Below are positions 48,746 through 57,182 of a stretch of 64,000 bases of DNA, in pieces. The stretch lies in contig NZ_BAAAXV010000001.1 of NCBI RefSeq assembly GCF_039535785.1, forward strand, positions 310,001 to 374,000, given 5' to 3'. Position numbers and translations under genes: made by a program. The DNA is from Nonomuraea helvata. Lineage in GTDB: Bacteria > Actinomycetota > Actinomycetes > Streptosporangiales > Streptosporangiaceae. The notes beneath the pieces are model-generated. The model ran no database searches. It was not told the origin of the DNA and saw only the letters and a program-made list of their open reading frames with translations. Positions within the stretch are counted from its first letter, which is position 1; every line of letters begins with the position of its first letter.

Positions 48746-51043
48746 ATGAAACACATCCTGACCGCGCTGGCCCTGGTCGCCGCCGCCCTGGTGGCGTTAC
48801 GCCCCGGCGCGCCGGCCCTGGCGGCGGACGGCCGCTACTCCGCCGAGATCCGCCGTACCGAGTACGGCCTGCCCCACGTGTCCGCCAAGGACTACGGCGG
48901 GCTCGGATTCGGGTACGGCTACGCCTTCGCGCAGGACAACCTCTGCGTGCTGGCCTCCTGGGTGGTGACCCTGCGGGGCGAGCGGTCCAGGTACTTCGGC
49001 CCCAAGGCGGACTCCGACGACCCGGTCCGGCCGGTCGCCAACCTGGTCAGCGACGTCTACTACAAGAGCGTCGCCGACTCCGGCGTCGTGCGCCGACTGC
49101 TGACCCAGCCGCCGCCGGTGGGCCCGAGCGACGAGCTGCGCCGGCTCGTCGACGGCTACGTCGCCGGGTACAACCGCTATCTGGAGCAGACCGGGGCCGC
49201 GAACCTGCCGGACCCCACCTGCCGGGGCAAGAGCTGGGTCGGCCCCATCACCGCCACCGACATCTGGAACAACATCCTCGACCTCGACCGCATGGCGAGC
49301 GGCTCCCAGCTCAAGGAGTTCATCGTCGGAGAGGCCGAGGCCGAGGGGGCGCAGCCGGGGCCCGCTCCGGGCAGCAACGCCTGGGCGCTCGGCCGCCGCG
49401 CGACCCGTGACGGCCACGGCATGCTGCTGGCCGACCCGCACTTCCCCTGGAACGGGATCCGCCGCTTCTACCAGGTGCAGCTGACCATCCCCGGCGTGCT
49501 CGACGTCTCCGGCGGCAGCCTGTACGGCATGCCGGTCGTCCAGATCGGTCACAACGCGACCGTGGCCTGGACGCACACCGTCTCCCACGCCCAGCGCTTC
49601 ACCCTCTACCGGCTCGACCTCGTGGACCCCACGAGCTACCGCGTGGACGGCCGGACCGAGCCGATGGGCCGCCAGCAGATGGAGGTCACCCTGCAGGACG
49701 GCACCGTCGTGGAGCACACGCTCCTCACCTCACGCTACGGCCCGGTGCTGGCCGCCGGCCACACCGACAAGGTCGCCTACGCGCTGGCCGACGTCAACGC
49801 CGCCAACCTGCGCGCGGCCGACGAGTGGCTGGCGATGGCGAAGTCGCGGAACCTCGCCGAGCTGAAGGCCGCCCAGGCCGCGCACCAGGGCATGGCGTTC
49901 GTCCACACGCTCGCCACCGACGCCGGCGGGACCGCCTACTTCGCCGACGCCTCGGTGGTCCCCCATGTCACCGACGCCCAGGCGGAGCGCTGCGCCAAGC
50001 CGTCGCCCATCCCGGGCCTGGAGGAGTACGTCCTGGACGGCTCGACCTCCGCGTGCCTGTGGGGCAAGGACCGCGACGCCGTCGTCCCCGGCATCTTCGG
50101 GCCGGCGAGCCAGCCGAGGCTGACCCGCGCCGACTACGTGGCCAACTCCAACAACACCTCCTGGATGACGAACCCGTCGGCGCCGCTGACCGGCTACCCG
50201 CGCGTGTGGGGCAAGGCGCGCACCGACCTGGAGCCGCGCCCCCGCGTCAGCCTGGACATGATCGCCCAGCGGCTGTCCGGGACCGACGGACTCGGCGCTC
50301 CCGGTTTCACCTTGGAGACGCTGCAGGCCACCTCGCAGGGCAAGCGCAACTACACCTTCGAGCTCATGCGCCCGGACCTGCTGAAGCTGTGCCGTACTGA
50401 CTCCGAGCCGACCGCCTCCGACGGCACGCAGGTCGACGTGGGCGAGGCCTGCCGGACGCTGGCCGCCTGGGATGGGCGCGCCACCCTGGACGGAGAGGGG
50501 GCCGTCCTGTGGCGTGAGTTCTTCACCCGGCTCGAGCGTCCGACCAAGCCGGGAGACCCCGTGTACAGCCCGTGGCGGGTGCCGTTCGATCCCGAGCATC
50601 CGCTGACCACCCCGCGGGGCCTGAAGCACGACGACCCGGTGGTGCGCCAGGCCCTGGCCGACGCCGTGCTCTACTTCCAGACCAACGGCATCCCCCTGAC
50701 CCTCACCCCTGGCCGGGCGCAGCATTACTCCTCGATCCCGATTCCCGGCTGCACCGAAGGCGAGGGCTGCTTCGACAGGGTGCGCATGCGCGGCCGGCTC
50801 GGCGCCGACGGCCGCTACCCGGAGGTGGACACCGGTTCGAGCTTCATGATGGCCGTCGAGCTCACCCCGGACGGCCCCCGTACGCGGACCATCCTGACCT
50901 ATTCGCTCTCCACCAACCCGAGCTCGCCGCACCACACCGACCAGACGGCCCTGTTCTCGCGCGGCCAGTGGGTCACCGAGCGTTTCACCGAGGCCGAGAT
51001 CGCCGCCGACCCGAAGCTGACCACGGCCACGGTGCGCGGGTGA
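48746..51043 (+). CDS. Secreted penicillin-acylase-family N-terminal nucleophile hydrolase
   Basis: 765 residues, AGGAG 5 nt before the ATG and 7 bp after the permease stop. Signal peptide ends near ALAADGR. The proenzyme has the autocleavage site Gly209-Ser210 in PGSNAWALGRR, making Ser210 the N-terminal nucleophile of the beta chain. Other family landmarks are LLADPHFPWNGIRRFYQVQL, GHNATVAWTHTVSHAQRF and NSNNTSWMTNP. Such acylases cleave penicillins, acyl-homoserine lactones or lipopeptide side chains (aculeacin acylase). Its operon with a PadR-controlled exporter suggests a role in resistance to, or processing of, an acylated compound. Confidence 0.92.
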   Translation: MKHILTALALVAAALVALRPGAPALAADGRYSAEIRRTEYGLPHVSAKDYGGLGFGYGYAFAQDNLCVLASWVVTLRGERSRYFGPKADSDDPVRPVANLVSDVYYKSVADSGVVRRLLTQPPPVGPSDELRRLVDGYVAGYNRYLEQTGAANLPDPTCRGKSWVGPITATDIWNNILDLDRMASGSQLKEFIVGEAEAEGAQPGPAPGSNAWALGRRATRDGHGMLLADPHFPWNGIRRFYQVQLTIPGVLDVSGGSLYGMPVVQIGHNATVAWTHTVSHAQRFTLYRLDLVDPTSYRVDGRTEPMGRQQMEVTLQDGTVVEHTLLTSRYGPVLAAGHTDKVAYALADVNAANLRAADEWLAMAKSRNLAELKAAQAAHQGMAFVHTLATDAGGTAYFADASVVPHVTDAQAERCAKPSPIPGLEEYVLDGSTSACLWGKDRDAVVPGIFGPASQPRLTRADYVANSNNTSWMTNPSAPLTGYPRVWGKARTDLEPRPRVSLDMIAQRLSGTDGLGAPGFTLETLQATSQGKRNYTFELMRPDLLKLCRTDSEPTASDGTQVDVGEACRTLAAWDGRATLDGEGAVLWREFFTRLERPTKPGDPVYSPWRVPFDPEHPLTTPRGLKHDDPVVRQALADAVLYFQTNGIPLTLTPGRAQHYSSIPIPGCTEGEGCFDRVRMRGRLGADGRYPEVDTGSSFMMAVELTPDGPRTRTILTYSLSTNPSSPHHTDQTALFSRGQWVTERFTEAEIAADPKLTTATVRG

Positions 51044-51055
51044 GGCACATCGCTC

Positions 51056-52552
51056 TCACGCGGGCGGCAGCCAGGCGCGGAGGGCGGCCGTCAGGGTGAC
51101 CGTGTCGGCGGGGCCCGGGCCGGACGCCCACGCGACCGTCCCGTCCGGCCGGATCAGCGCGGACGCCAGGTCGTCGCGATCCCGTACGGTCACCTCGGCC
51201 ACGTCCAGCGCCCCGCGCCACGGCTGCGCCGCCTCGGCGGCCTCGGGCTGGAACGGCGCGTGGACGAGGAGCGGCCGCCCCGACCCGCACAGCTCCGAGA
51301 GCGTGCGGGTCCCGCCCGTGCCCGTCACCAGCCGCAGGTCCGGACAGGCGCGACCGGCCAGCGGGTGGGTGGCGGGGTACGGGAGCTCGTACCGGGTGCC
51401 GAGCCCGCTCAGCATCCGGCCGAAGTAGCGGTTGACCTCCAGGAAGTCGAGCAGGTCGGACACGATGTCCCGCATGGCCGCCACGTGCGCGCCGGGCAGC
51501 AGCAGCGCGGACTGGGCGCGCGTGTTGTGCAGGACGGCCGCGCCGACGGGGTGGCGTTCCGCGGTGTAGGTGTCGAGCAGGCCCTCCGGCGCGCGCCCGG
51601 TGACCGTGGCGGCGAGCTTCCAGCCCAGGTTGACGGCGTCCATGAGGCCGAGGTTGAGCCCCTGGCCGCCGTTCGGCGAGTGGACGTGCGCGGCGTCGCC
51701 CGCCAGCAGCACCCTGCCCACCCGGTAGGTGGCCGCCTGGCGCGCGCCGTCGGTGAACCGCAGCCCGCCGCGCACCTCCGGCAACTCGACGTCCACGCCC
51801 GTCACCCGGAACAGGCTTGCCCGCATCTCCTCGGCGGTCAGCGGCAGCCCGCGGTCCTCGGGGAACCCGTCGAACTCGACCGTCGCCACCATGCCGGGCG
51901 CCCGCATCAGCATGCCCGTGCCGGTCCAGCCCGATTCGGGCAGCTTGTCGAGGCCGGGAGCGTCGGTCAGGACCCGCCGTACGACGCTCGTGGGCTCCGT
52001 GCCGGGGAAGTCGAACCCGGCCAGCTTGCGTACGGCCGAACGTCCTCCGTCGCAGCCGACCAGGTACGGCGCGGACAAGCGTCGCTCTCCGTCCGGGGTG
52101 CCGACGGTGACGGTGACGCCGGAGTCGTCCTGGGTCAGCGCGATCACCTCGTGCCCACGCAGGACGGCGGCGGATGAGCCGCCGGTCAGCGAGGTGAGGT
52201 GTGCGGCGAGGACGCGTTCGAGGTCCGGCTGCCAGATCAGCGTGCCGACCCGGTCCGGCTCCTCCTGCAGCGCAGGGTCGATCTTGAAGATCTGGGCGAA
52301 GTGCCCCTTCTCGCTGCCGTGGTCGCGTGCCTTGTCGGCGAGACCCCGCTCCTGGTGCGCGGCCAGGGCCTCGCCGAGCCCACGGCGGCGCAGCGCCTCG
52401 GTGGCCAGTGCTCCGATCCCGCGGGCCTTGGGCTCGGCGCCCGGCTCGGCGAGCCGTTCCAGCACCAGCGGCCTGGCTCCGGCGAGCCGTAACTCGGCGG
52501 CGAGCAGCAGCCCCACCGGGCCGGCCCCGACCACGATGACGTCGGCGTCCAT
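51056..52552 (-). CDS. FAD-dependent aromatic-type monooxygenase (PheA/TfdB family)
   Basis: 498 residues from ATG at 52552, with GAGGAG 5 nt upstream; a GTG two codons earlier touches the ribosome-binding site. GxGxxG at VIVVGAGPVGLLLAAEL, DG motif YLVGCDGGRSAVRKLAGF, and GD motif LLAGDAAHVHSPNGGQGLNLGLMDA. It resembles aromatic hydroxylases and rifampicin/tetracycline-type antibiotic monooxygenases. Divergent from a TetR regulator with a dense operator between, so substrate-induced detoxification is likely. Substrate unknown. Confidence 0.92.
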   Translation of the reverse strand: MDADVIVVGAGPVGLLLAAELRLAGARPLVLERLAEPGAEPKARGIGALATEALRRRGLGEALAAHQERGLADKARDHGSEKGHFAQIFKIDPALQEEPDRVGTLIWQPDLERVLAAHLTSLTGGSSAAVLRGHEVIALTQDDSGVTVTVGTPDGERRLSAPYLVGCDGGRSAVRKLAGFDFPGTEPTSVVRRVLTDAPGLDKLPESGWTGTGMLMRAPGMVATVEFDGFPEDRGLPLTAEEMRASLFRVTGVDVELPEVRGGLRFTDGARQAATYRVGRVLLAGDAAHVHSPNGGQGLNLGLMDAVNLGWKLAATVTGRAPEGLLDTYTAERHPVGAAVLHNTRAQSALLLPGAHVAAMRDIVSDLLDFLEVNRYFGRMLSGLGTRYELPYPATHPLAGRACPDLRLVTGTGGTRTLSELCGSGRPLLVHAPFQPEAAEAAQPWRGALDVAEVTVRDRDDLASALIRPDGTVAWASGPGPADTVTLTAALRAWLPPA

Positions 52553-52568
52553 GGTCACTCCTCAAAAC

Positions 52569-52601
52569 TAGACTAGACCGTCTCGTCTCGTAGACTAGAC
52601 C
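52569..52601. promoter_or_regulatory. TetR operator region with two TAGACTAGACC repeats
   Basis: TAGACTAGACC occurs at 52569-52579 and 52591-52601, 22 bp apart. GTCT-CGT-AGAC and AGAC-C-GTCT palindromes are interleaved. It fills the 75-bp gap between the divergent monooxygenase and TetR genes. CTAG is otherwise scarce in this DNA. Confidence 0.65.
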
Positions 52602-52627
52602 ACAGTCGTAGAAAGTGGGTACAGACC

Positions 52628-53239
52628 ATGGCCGACCACCGCCCGCGCCGCTCCCCCGTCAAGCGCCGGGCCATCCTCGACGCCGCGATCAAGGTGTTCA
52701 CGGGCCAGGGGTACGCCCGGACGAGCGTGGACGCGATCGCCGCGGTGGCGGGGGTGGGCAAGCAGACGGTGTACAGCCATTTCGGGGACAAGGAGCAGCT
52801 GTTCCTCGCCGCGATCCAGGAGGCCAGATCGGCGGTGGGCGCCACGCCGGCCGGAGGTCCGGTCCCTTTCAGCGGCGACCCCCGTGAGGACCTCGCCCTG
52901 CTCGGCGAGCGGATTCTCGACATCGCGCTCTCGCCCCGTGTGTCCGCGATGCACCGGCTGACCATCGCGGAGGTGGCACACCATCCGGAGCTCCAGCGCA
53001 CGTGGCGGGGGAGCTCGGTGTCAGCGGACCAGGACGTGGTCGGCTACCTGCGGGAATGCGACGGCGACGGCCGGCTGCGGGTCCCCGATCCGGACAAGGC
53101 GGCACGCCAGTTCGCGCATCTGGTGATCACCGAGGGCCGGGTCGAGACGGCGTACGGGATGCTGCCGCTGCGGCCCGAACGGCGCCACGCCATCGCCGCC
53201 GACGCCGCCGACCTCATCGTCCGCGCCCACCGCCCCTGA
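52628..53239 (+). CDS. TetR-family regulator of the divergent monooxygenase
   Basis: 203 residues. TetR HTH at residues 12-60 (KRRAILDAAIKVFTGQGYARTSVDAIAAVAGVGKQTVYSHFGDKEQLFLAA), then a helical ligand-binding domain (ISEVA-like TIAEVAHHPEL, DPDKAARQFAHLVITEG) of the AefR-like type. Repressor of the monooxygenase gene by position. Confidence 0.93.
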   Translation: MADHRPRRSPVKRRAILDAAIKVFTGQGYARTSVDAIAAVAGVGKQTVYSHFGDKEQLFLAAIQEARSAVGATPAGGPVPFSGDPREDLALLGERILDIALSPRVSAMHRLTIAEVAHHPELQRTWRGSSVSADQDVVGYLRECDGDGRLRVPDPDKAARQFAHLVITEGRVETAYGMLPLRPERRHAIAADAADLIVRAHRP

Positions 53240-53319
53240 ACCGGACAGCGTGGCTTTACCGGCACCTGCCCCGACCTGCCCGGATGCCTAAACGGTCTTG
53301 ACCGGGGCAGTGGCCTCCC

Positions 53320-53415
53320 ATGAAGGACGAAGGGCTTGTCCTGCTGGCGGCGTGGGGGCAGTACCTGGCTCTGCTGGGCGTGCTCGCTTACGTGGTGCTG
53401 CGGCGGCGTGCATGA
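53320..53415 (+). CDS. 31-residue single-helix membrane peptide
   Basis: 31 codons from ATG at 53320: MKDEGLVLLAAWGQYLALLG, then VLAYVVLRRRA. One transmembrane helix with a positively charged C-terminus. The TGA overlaps the lipoprotein ATG (ATGA), and the ATG is followed by four more coupled genes, so it appears to be the true first gene of the operon. No family recognised. Confidence 0.6.
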   Translation: MKDEGLVLLAAWGQYLALLGVLAYVVLRRRA

Positions 53416-53846
53416 CGAAAGTGTGGCCGGCGGTGCTGGCGGGTGTACTGGTGGTGGCGGGCTGTTCGAGCCCGGCGTGGAACGACCGTGACTACGAGCT
53501 GAAGGCGGCCTCGTCGGCTGAGACGGTCGGCTCGACGGTCGAGGTGGTGCGGCTGGCCGTCGGCGGCGACGGGCGGCTGACCCGGCCGTACCTGAAGGTG
53601 CTGCTGACGAACGCGGCCGAGCAGGTGCAGGGGGTCAACGACCAGTTCGGCGGCGTGCAGCCGCCGACCGAGCGGGCCGAGCAGCTGGGCGAGCAGTTGC
53701 TGAAGGTCACCGAACAGGCCGAGAAGGTCGTCTCGGGACTGCTGGTGGAGGTCAGGCGCGATCGCGTGAAAGATCCGTCCAGTGCGGTACGGGAGCTGAC
53801 ACAGCTCGGCGAGAGCCTGCAGCGCTTCCAGGATGAGCACCAATGA
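53412..53846 (+). CDS. Small lipoprotein of unknown function
   Basis: 144 residues from ATG at 53412. Signal peptide with lipobox VVAGC (Cys18), then a mostly helical domain (SSAETVGSTVEVVRLAVGGD, LKVLLTNAAEQVQGVNDQFG, EQLGEQLLKVTEQAEKVVSGLL). Outer-face membrane protein, coupled by ATGA to the NRAMP gene. Possibly an accessory subunit of the transporter. Confidence 0.82.
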   Translation: MTKVWPAVLAGVLVVAGCSSPAWNDRDYELKAASSAETVGSTVEVVRLAVGGDGRLTRPYLKVLLTNAAEQVQGVNDQFGGVQPPTERAEQLGEQLLKVTEQAEKVVSGLLVEVRRDRVKDPSSAVRELTQLGESLQRFQDEHQ

Positions 53847-55072
53847 AGAAGTTCCTGGGCATCACGCTGGGCATCCTCACCGCGATCGGTGGTTTCGTGG
53901 ACATCGGCGACCTGGTCGCCAACGCCCTGGTGGGCTCGCGCTTCGGCATGTCGCTGGCGTGGGTGGTGCTGCTGGGCGTCGTGGGCATCTGCGTCTTCGC
54001 CGAGATGTCCGGCCGGATCGCGGCCGTCTCCGGGCGGGCGGTGTTCGACCTGGTACGCGAGCGGCTCGGCCCGAAGGCGGGGCTGGCGAACCTGGGCGCG
54101 TCGTTCTTCATCCTGGGGATGACGGTCGCGGCGGAGATCGGCGGCGCGGCGCTGGCCCTGGAGCTGGCGACCGGCGTCAACTACCTGCTGTGCGTGCCGG
54201 CCGTGGCGTTCGCGGCATGGCTGGTGATGTGGCGGGTGAAGTTCGAGACGCTGGAGCGGGTCTTCGGGCTGGCCGGGCTGGCGCTGGTCATCTTCGTCGT
54301 CGCGCTGTGGCAGCTCGGGCCCGACTGGGCGCAGCTGTGGCACCAGGCCAGCCATCCCGTCCCGCCGCAGGACGAGGGGGTCCCCACCTACCTCTACTAC
54401 GCGATCGCGCTGCTGGGCGGGGCGATGACGCCGTACGAGGTGTTCTTCTTCTCCTCCGGCGGGGTGGAGGAGAAGTGGACCCGCCGCGACCTGTCGGTCT
54501 CGCGGGCGAACGTGCTGATCGGCTTCCCGCTCGGCGGGCTGCTGTCGCTGGCCATCGCGGCGTGCGCGGCGACGGTGCTGCTGCCGGCGCACGTGCAGGT
54601 GGACTCCCTCGACCAGATGGTGCTGCCGGTCGCCCTCGGGGCCGGCCAGGTGGGGCTGGCGCTGGTGATCCTGGGCGTCTTCGCGGCCACGTTCGGCGCG
54701 ACGCTCGAGGTGGCGCTCTCGTCCGGGTACTCCCTGAGCCAGTACTTCGGCTGGCAGTGGGGCAAGTTCGTCCGTCCCCGCGAGGCGGCCCGCTTCCACG
54801 CCACCATCCTCGTGGTGATGATCGTCGCGACGGCGCTGATCCTGACCACCGTCGACCCGATCATGGTGACCGAGTACTCGCTGGTGTTCTCGGCGGCGGC
54901 GCTGCCGCTGACGTACCTGCCGGTCCTGATGATCGCCAACGACCGCGACTACATGCAGGACAAAGTGAACGGCGTCTTCTCCAACACCCTGGGCACGATA
55001 TTCATGATCCTTCTTGTCGCGGTGTCGATCGCCGCCATCCCGCTCATGCTGGCCACGAAGGCGGGCCAATGA
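53843..55072 (+). CDS. Atypical NRAMP-family transporter
   Basis: 409 residues, about 11 membrane helices. The fold is recognisable from GGFVDIGDLVANALVGSRFGMSLAW, FAEMSGRIAAVSGRAVFDLVRERLG and AALPLTYLPVLMIANDRDYM. The canonical helix-1 DPGN is replaced by Asp20-Ile-Gly-Asp23, and the helix-6 MPH site reads AMTPYEVFF. Metal selectivity therefore differs from Mn/Fe NRAMPs; it may take Mg or another substrate, or use the TPY site differently. Coupled to lipoprotein and PRC-barrel genes on both sides. Confidence 0.85.
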   Translation: MKKFLGITLGILTAIGGFVDIGDLVANALVGSRFGMSLAWVVLLGVVGICVFAEMSGRIAAVSGRAVFDLVRERLGPKAGLANLGASFFILGMTVAAEIGGAALALELATGVNYLLCVPAVAFAAWLVMWRVKFETLERVFGLAGLALVIFVVALWQLGPDWAQLWHQASHPVPPQDEGVPTYLYYAIALLGGAMTPYEVFFFSSGGVEEKWTRRDLSVSRANVLIGFPLGGLLSLAIAACAATVLLPAHVQVDSLDQMVLPVALGAGQVGLALVILGVFAATFGATLEVALSSGYSLSQYFGWQWGKFVRPREAARFHATILVVMIVATALILTTVDPIMVTEYSLVFSAAALPLTYLPVLMIANDRDYMQDKVNGVFSNTLGTIFMILLVAVSIAAIPLMLATKAGQ

Positions 55073-55446
55073 CCAGGGCCCGCGTGCTGCACGCGCAGCT
55101 GCACCTGCTCGACCGCCAGGTCGTGCACGACCGCGACGGCCGCCTGGTGTGCAAGGTCGACGACCTGGAGCTGGACTTCGACGACCAGGGCCGCCCGTAC
55201 GTCACCGCCATCCTGATGGGCCCGCTCGCGCTCGGCCCGCGCGTGGGAGGCGTGCTCGGCAGGCTCATGGAGGGCGCCGCCCGCCTGCTGGGCGCCGAGG
55301 CTCCGCCCCGCATCCCCATGGCGGACGTCAGCCGCGTCGCCAGCGCCGTGCACGTCGGCGGCGACCTGGAACGTCCCGCGCTCGAACGCTGGGTCCGCAC
55401 CCACCTCATCGAACCCATCCCAGGAGCCCGGCATGAGGCTGAGTGA
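55069..55446 (+). CDS. PRC-barrel-like protein
   Basis: 125 residues from the ATGA overlap with the transporter gene; the frame is open far upstream antisense-like within that gene. VLHAQLHLLDRQVVHDRDGRLVCKVDDLELDFDDQGRPYVTAIL is a PRC-barrel strand pattern, followed by a helical tail. Cytoplasmic. Overlaps the next gene by 14 nt. Confidence 0.8.
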   Translation: MTRARVLHAQLHLLDRQVVHDRDGRLVCKVDDLELDFDDQGRPYVTAILMGPLALGPRVGGVLGRLMEGAARLLGAEAPPRIPMADVSRVASAVHVGGDLERPALERWVRTHLIEPIPGARHEAE

Positions 55447-55792
55447 CCTTCTCGGCAGCCCGGTCCGCGACAGCTCGGGCGAGGTCGTCGGACAGGTCGC
55501 CGACGTGCGGCTGGTGCAGGACGGGCCGCTGCTCCGGCAGGTCCAGCACGCCTTCCGCGTCGCCGGCCTGATCGTCGTCGCCCGTCACACGGGACGCCTG
55601 TTCGGCTACGAGCGCGGCCCGGCCATCAAGGGCCCCTGGCTGGTCAGGGCCGTGGTACGGGCACTGCACCGCCACACGCGCTACGTTCCGTGGGAGCAGG
55701 TCGACCGGATCGACGGCGCCGACATCCTGCTGCGCGTGCCCAAGCGCGACCTGGCCCACGTCTCCGACCTGTACGCGGAGAGAACTTCCTGA
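55433..55792 (+). CDS. PRC-barrel domain protein
   Basis: 119 residues from ATG at 55433. MRLSDLLGSPVRDSSGEVVG starts a PRC barrel (VADVRLVQDGPLL, FRVAGLIVVARHTGRLFGY), and a second half carries VPWEQVDRIDGADILLRVP. Last gene of the NRAMP operon, followed by a strong terminator. Two PRC proteins beside a cation transporter suggest a regulatory or scaffold role. Confidence 0.88.
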   Translation: MRLSDLLGSPVRDSSGEVVGQVADVRLVQDGPLLRQVQHAFRVAGLIVVARHTGRLFGYERGPAIKGPWLVRAVVRALHRHTRYVPWEQVDRIDGADILLRVPKRDLAHVSDLYAERTS

Positions 55793-55823
55793 CGCGGCCG
55801 CCCTGTTCGGTCACCGACCGCTC

Positions 55824-55860
55824 GCGCGGATCCCGCCTGATCGACAGGCGGGATCCGCGC
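55824..55860. terminator. Bidirectional hairpin terminator
   Basis: Perfect 16-bp arms GCGCGGATCCCGCCTG and CAGGCGGGATCCGCGC around ATCGA, between the convergent PRC-barrel and hemerythrin genes. Confidence 0.8.
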
Positions 55861-55873
55861 GTCCGGCCGGTCG

Positions 55874-56437
55874 CTAGGAACGTCCCCGGCCGCTGAGGGC
55901 GTCGCGGACGCGATCCACCAGGCCGGCCCCGGGCGCCAGCAGCTTGTTCGCCGGCGGGGTGTCCGGCGCCGACGGGTGCGGCCGGGTGGGGGCCAGTTTC
56001 TTGGCACGCTGCACCTTCTCCCCCAGCTCGACCAGCTGCTCGGGCGGGCAGGCGGCGCGCAGCTTCGGGAAGAGGTCGCCCTCCTCCTCCTGGAGGTGGT
56101 GGCGGATCTGGCGCATCAGGAGTTCGGTGGTGGGCCAGAAGTCGTCGTCGCCCGGCTCCAGCGCCTCCAGCCGCTTCATCGTCTCCTCGGCCTCGGAGTG
56201 CTCGGCGATCTCGTGGTCGGCGATCTCGTCCCCGCCGGGCACGTGCTTGCGTACGGCCGGATAGAGGTACTCCTCCTCGGCGACCGAGTGCCGTACCAGC
56301 TCGATGACCACCTGCTCGGCCAGCGTCTTGGCCTCGTCGCTGATGCCGCCCTTCATGTGCTCGAGCTTGGAGAACATCTGCTCGACCTCGCGGTGGTCCT
56401 TGACCAGGACCGCGATCACATCCTGCTGCGTGTCCAC
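55874..56437 (-). CDS. Hemerythrin HHE-domain protein
   Basis: 187 residues from GTG at 56437. Metal-ligand His/Glu pattern on four helices: KDHREVEQMF, ELVRHSVAEEEYLYPAVRKH, IAEHSEAEETMKRL and QIRHHLQEEEGDLFPKL. Binds a di-iron centre for oxygen or NO sensing or storage. The C-terminal 45 residues are Pro/Ala-rich and end RDALSGRGRS. Cytoplasmic, monocistronic. Confidence 0.92.
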   Translation of the reverse strand: MDTQQDVIAVLVKDHREVEQMFSKLEHMKGGISDEAKTLAEQVVIELVRHSVAEEEYLYPAVRKHVPGGDEIADHEIAEHSEAEETMKRLEALEPGDDDFWPTTELLMRQIRHHLQEEEGDLFPKLRAACPPEQLVELGEKVQRAKKLAPTRPHPSAPDTPPANKLLAPGAGLVDRVRDALSGRGRS

Positions 56438-56531
56438 ACGGACTCCCCTCGTTTCGCCTTTGCGGTGGGGATGTCCCGTTCCCCCAGGCAGCCGCCGAAA
56501 CCTGCCGGCCGGGACGGCCTTGCCCAGAGAT

Positions 56532-56560
56532 ACCGTATGCTGTACGGTACATCGTACGGT
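56532..56560. promoter_or_regulatory. Operator region with ACCGTA/TACGGT repeats
   Basis: ACCGTA-N5-TACGGT (56532-56548) is a perfect inverted repeat; a further TACGGT lies at 56555-56560, and TGTAC-G-GTACA is embedded. It sits 19 bp before the NTF2-like gene. Resembles TetR-type operators; the regulator is not adjacent. Confidence 0.55.
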
Positions 56561-56578
56561 TTAAAGAGAGGGGCACAC

Positions 56579-57004
56579 ATGTATCAGCCGAGCGGCGAGG
56601 AACTGAAGAGCATCGAGGCCTGGTTCGCCGAGTACGACGCGCTGGCCGAACAGGGCGCGATCGAGGAGCTGGCCGACCTGGCCGTCTTCCCGATGAACCT
56701 GGCCACCGACGTGCCCGACGGCTACGCGGCCGTACGGCAGTGGACGCGGGCGGAGTACATCGAGGCGATGAAGGAGGCCATGGGTGGCGGCACGGCGGGG
56801 CTGGATCTCCAGTCGAAGCGGACGCCGCGCTTCATCAGCCCGAACCTCGTGGTCGTGGAGACCGAGGCGACGATGACGATCGCGGACCGGAAGGAGAGCA
56901 TGCACTACGCCGATCTGCTGGTCCGCACCGAGGACGGCTGGGCCTTCCAGACCATGGTCCAGGGCGGCTGGGGATACGGCTGGCCGGCCGCGAAACGCGG
57001 CTGA
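56579..57004 (+). CDS. NTF2-like (SnoaL-type) small protein
   Basis: 141 residues from ATG at 56579, AGAGGGG upstream. Alpha+beta cone sequence: LKSIEAWFAEYDALAEQGAIEELADLAVFP, then AEYIEAMKEAMGG, FISPNLVVVETEATMTI, YADLLVRTEDGWAFQTMVQGGWG. Members are ketosteroid-isomerase-like enzymes or binding proteins; no catalytic Asp/His pair can be assigned. Single gene with a strong operator. Confidence 0.85.
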   Translation: MYQPSGEELKSIEAWFAEYDALAEQGAIEELADLAVFPMNLATDVPDGYAAVRQWTRAEYIEAMKEAMGGGTAGLDLQSKRTPRFISPNLVVVETEATMTIADRKESMHYADLLVRTEDGWAFQTMVQGGWGYGWPAAKRG

Positions 57005-57110
57005 CCGGCGGCGGCCGCCCGAGCCCGCCGCAGTCGCCCGATGTCAATGAGGTGCGAGGAGTGGCCCTGCGCTGCTTCTTGACGACCACCTGGCGCGCCG
57101 ACTTTACATT

Positions 57111-57147
57111 CCGCCTGAATAGCCAGGCGGAAGTGAATAGAATTCAC
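57111..57147. promoter_or_regulatory. Two inverted repeats upstream of the DUF4038 glycosidase unit
   Basis: CCGCCTG/CAGGCGG (57111-57130) and GTGAAT-AGA-ATTCAC (57133-57147) are both perfect. A TTGACG -35 lies at 57079-57084. They precede the 45-residue ORF at 57183 and may be operator plus leader hairpin. Confidence 0.45.
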
Positions 57148-57182
57148 ACCTTGTGCGATCAAGGGATAGAAGAAAGACCCGC

